A DNA stretch of 6,578 nucleotides. It comes from an uncultured Selenomonadaceae bacterium (lineage in GTDB: Bacteria; Bacillota; Negativicutes; Selenomonadales; Selenomonadaceae). Under the pieces are notes generated by a model that searched no databases, was not told the DNA's origin, and worked only from the letters and a program-made list of their open reading frames with translations. Position 1 is the stretch's first letter. Every line of letters begins with the position of its first letter. The DNA lies in contig CAJOQC010000119.1 of NCBI GenBank assembly GCA_905236785.1, positions 1-6,578 on the forward strand, read 5' to 3'. Below are positions 5,892 through 6,578 of the stretch, piece by piece. A program made the translations under genes and the position numbers.

Positions 5892-6578
5892 ATGAAACGG
5901 GGAAAATTCGGAATTTTGGTGGCGGTTGTCATTTTGGTTGTATGTGTGCTGACGGTTGTTGTCGGCGCGAAAACCGAAACAATGACCGCCGAAATAGGGC
6001 GATTTGCCGCCGAAAAAGCGGCGACGACCCTAAACACGAAAGTCGAAGTCGGCAGTGTGGAATTAAATTCCTTTCATTCTCTGACCGCTCGCAACATAGT
6101 TGTTTATGATAAGCAAGCTGAACGCATTTTGTCGGCGGATTCCGCCGAAGTGCATCTTAGCTTGCTTTCTGTGTTTGAAAAGTCCCCGACGGCGGCGGTG
6201 ACACAGGTAAAAATAAAGGATGCGGAGGCATTCATAGAGGAACGCGAGGACGGCAGTTTTAACCTTGAGGACATAAAAACCGGCGAAGGCGAAAGCGATT
6301 TTCACGGTCTTGTTACGGTGACGGACGCAAAAATCACGGGGAAAGCGAAAAACCAAGAACTGATTTTGGAAAATGTCAACGCCGAAGTTGATTTTGCCGA
6401 CGCGCCCGCCGTAAAAATAAAAGCCGCCGCCCAAAATAACGGCGCAAGCATCGACGTGAGCAGCGCAATAAGCGACGAACGACAAATTATAAACGCCGTT
6501 GTTGCCGATGCCCAAGGGGAAAAGTACCTTCCGTACCTTGCTTTGCTTCCCGAAGGAACAATTCCCGAGTTTGTGGAG
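5892..6578 (+). CDS. TamB/AsmA-like protein, N-terminal part (cut by window end)
   Basis: The first 229 codons are open to the last base; the 3' end lies outside. The ATG at 5892 follows an in-frame stop at 5868 and precedes the membrane segment, so it is the only reasonable start, although GGAG (5887-5890) is only 1 base from it and initiation may rely on coupling to tolC 21 bases upstream. A short basic start (MKRGK) leads into one membrane helix (about 7-26), giving an N-in inner-membrane anchor. The following region reads as the repeated beta structure of AsmA/TamB proteins: VEVGSVELNSFHSLTARNIV, a SADSAEVHLSLLSVF strand, then a VKIKDAEAFIEEREDGSFNLEDI segment, the usual dG-x-[FW]-N-L motif. 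TamB-type proteins form long hydrophobic grooves that bridge the periplasm in lipid or outer-membrane protein delivery. TamB is favoured over a short AsmA by its place beside mla and tolC, but the total length cannot be seen. Confidence 0.85.
   Translation, partial: MKRGKFGILVAVVILVVCVLTVVVGAKTETMTAEIGRFAAEKAATTLNTKVEVGSVELNSFHSLTARNIVVYDKQAERILSADSAEVHLSLLSVFEKSPTAAVTQVKIKDAEAFIEEREDGSFNLEDIKTGEGESDFHGLVTVTDAKITGKAKNQELILENVNAEVDFADAPAVKIKAAAQNNGASIDVSSAISDERQIINAVVADAQGEKYLPYLALLPEGTIPEFVE

Noticed and set aside
6063..6515. A 150-codon minus-strand open frame near the right end
   Set aside because: The plus strand here is the uninterrupted TamB/AsmA-like gene, with clear family motifs and a membrane anchor; the antisense frame is a shadow.

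Overview
The window reads as chromosomal DNA from a diderm (outer-membrane-bearing) member of the Firmicutes, most probably a Negativicutes bacterium. Two things point there. Firmicute-style signals are present: strong GGAGG ribosome sites, TTG starts, and an HPr-type domain whose Ser-46 region matches the Gram-positive KSIM motif. These sit beside an outer-membrane gene set (mlaE-mlaF-mlaD-tolC-tamB) in which MlaD carries a C-terminal beta-strand domain, an arrangement known from Veillonella. The genus cannot be fixed from the sequence.

Left part (1-1100): a short unassigned 5' stretch is followed by two small plus-strand genes. The first (115-546) is a 143-residue, coiled-coil-containing protein that I do not recognise. 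The second (660-1028) encodes 122 residues. From residue 39 to the end it aligns without gaps to HPr, but the catalytic His-15 is Gly and the regulatory Ser-46 region is kept, as in the Bacillus regulator Crh. This gene has its own tandem promoters (548-575 and 576-604) and a strong intrinsic terminator (1061-1096), so it looks like a self-contained regulatory unit.

Middle (1097-1298): a non-coding region with a sigma-A-type promoter (1131-1158) and a leader of about 134 nt containing several hairpins, two of them mutually exclusive, just upstream of mlaE. It matches no riboswitch class I can name.

Right part (1299-6578): a tight operon on the plus strand, with gaps of 12 to 21 nt. It encodes the MlaE permease, the MlaF ATPase, a long MlaD (membrane anchor, MCE domain, long helical segment, predicted beta-barrel), a TolC-type outer-membrane channel with an unusual Lys/Glu/Ala-rich tail made of 11-residue repeats, and the N-terminal part of a TamB/AsmA-like protein cut by the window edge. 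The expected joint role is lipid traffic between inner and outer membranes (MlaEFD, TamB) together with export or efflux through TolC. No mlaA, mlaB or mlaC is present here, which fits a bridge-type MlaD that needs no periplasmic shuttle. No mobile element, CRISPR array, tRNA or rRNA was found.
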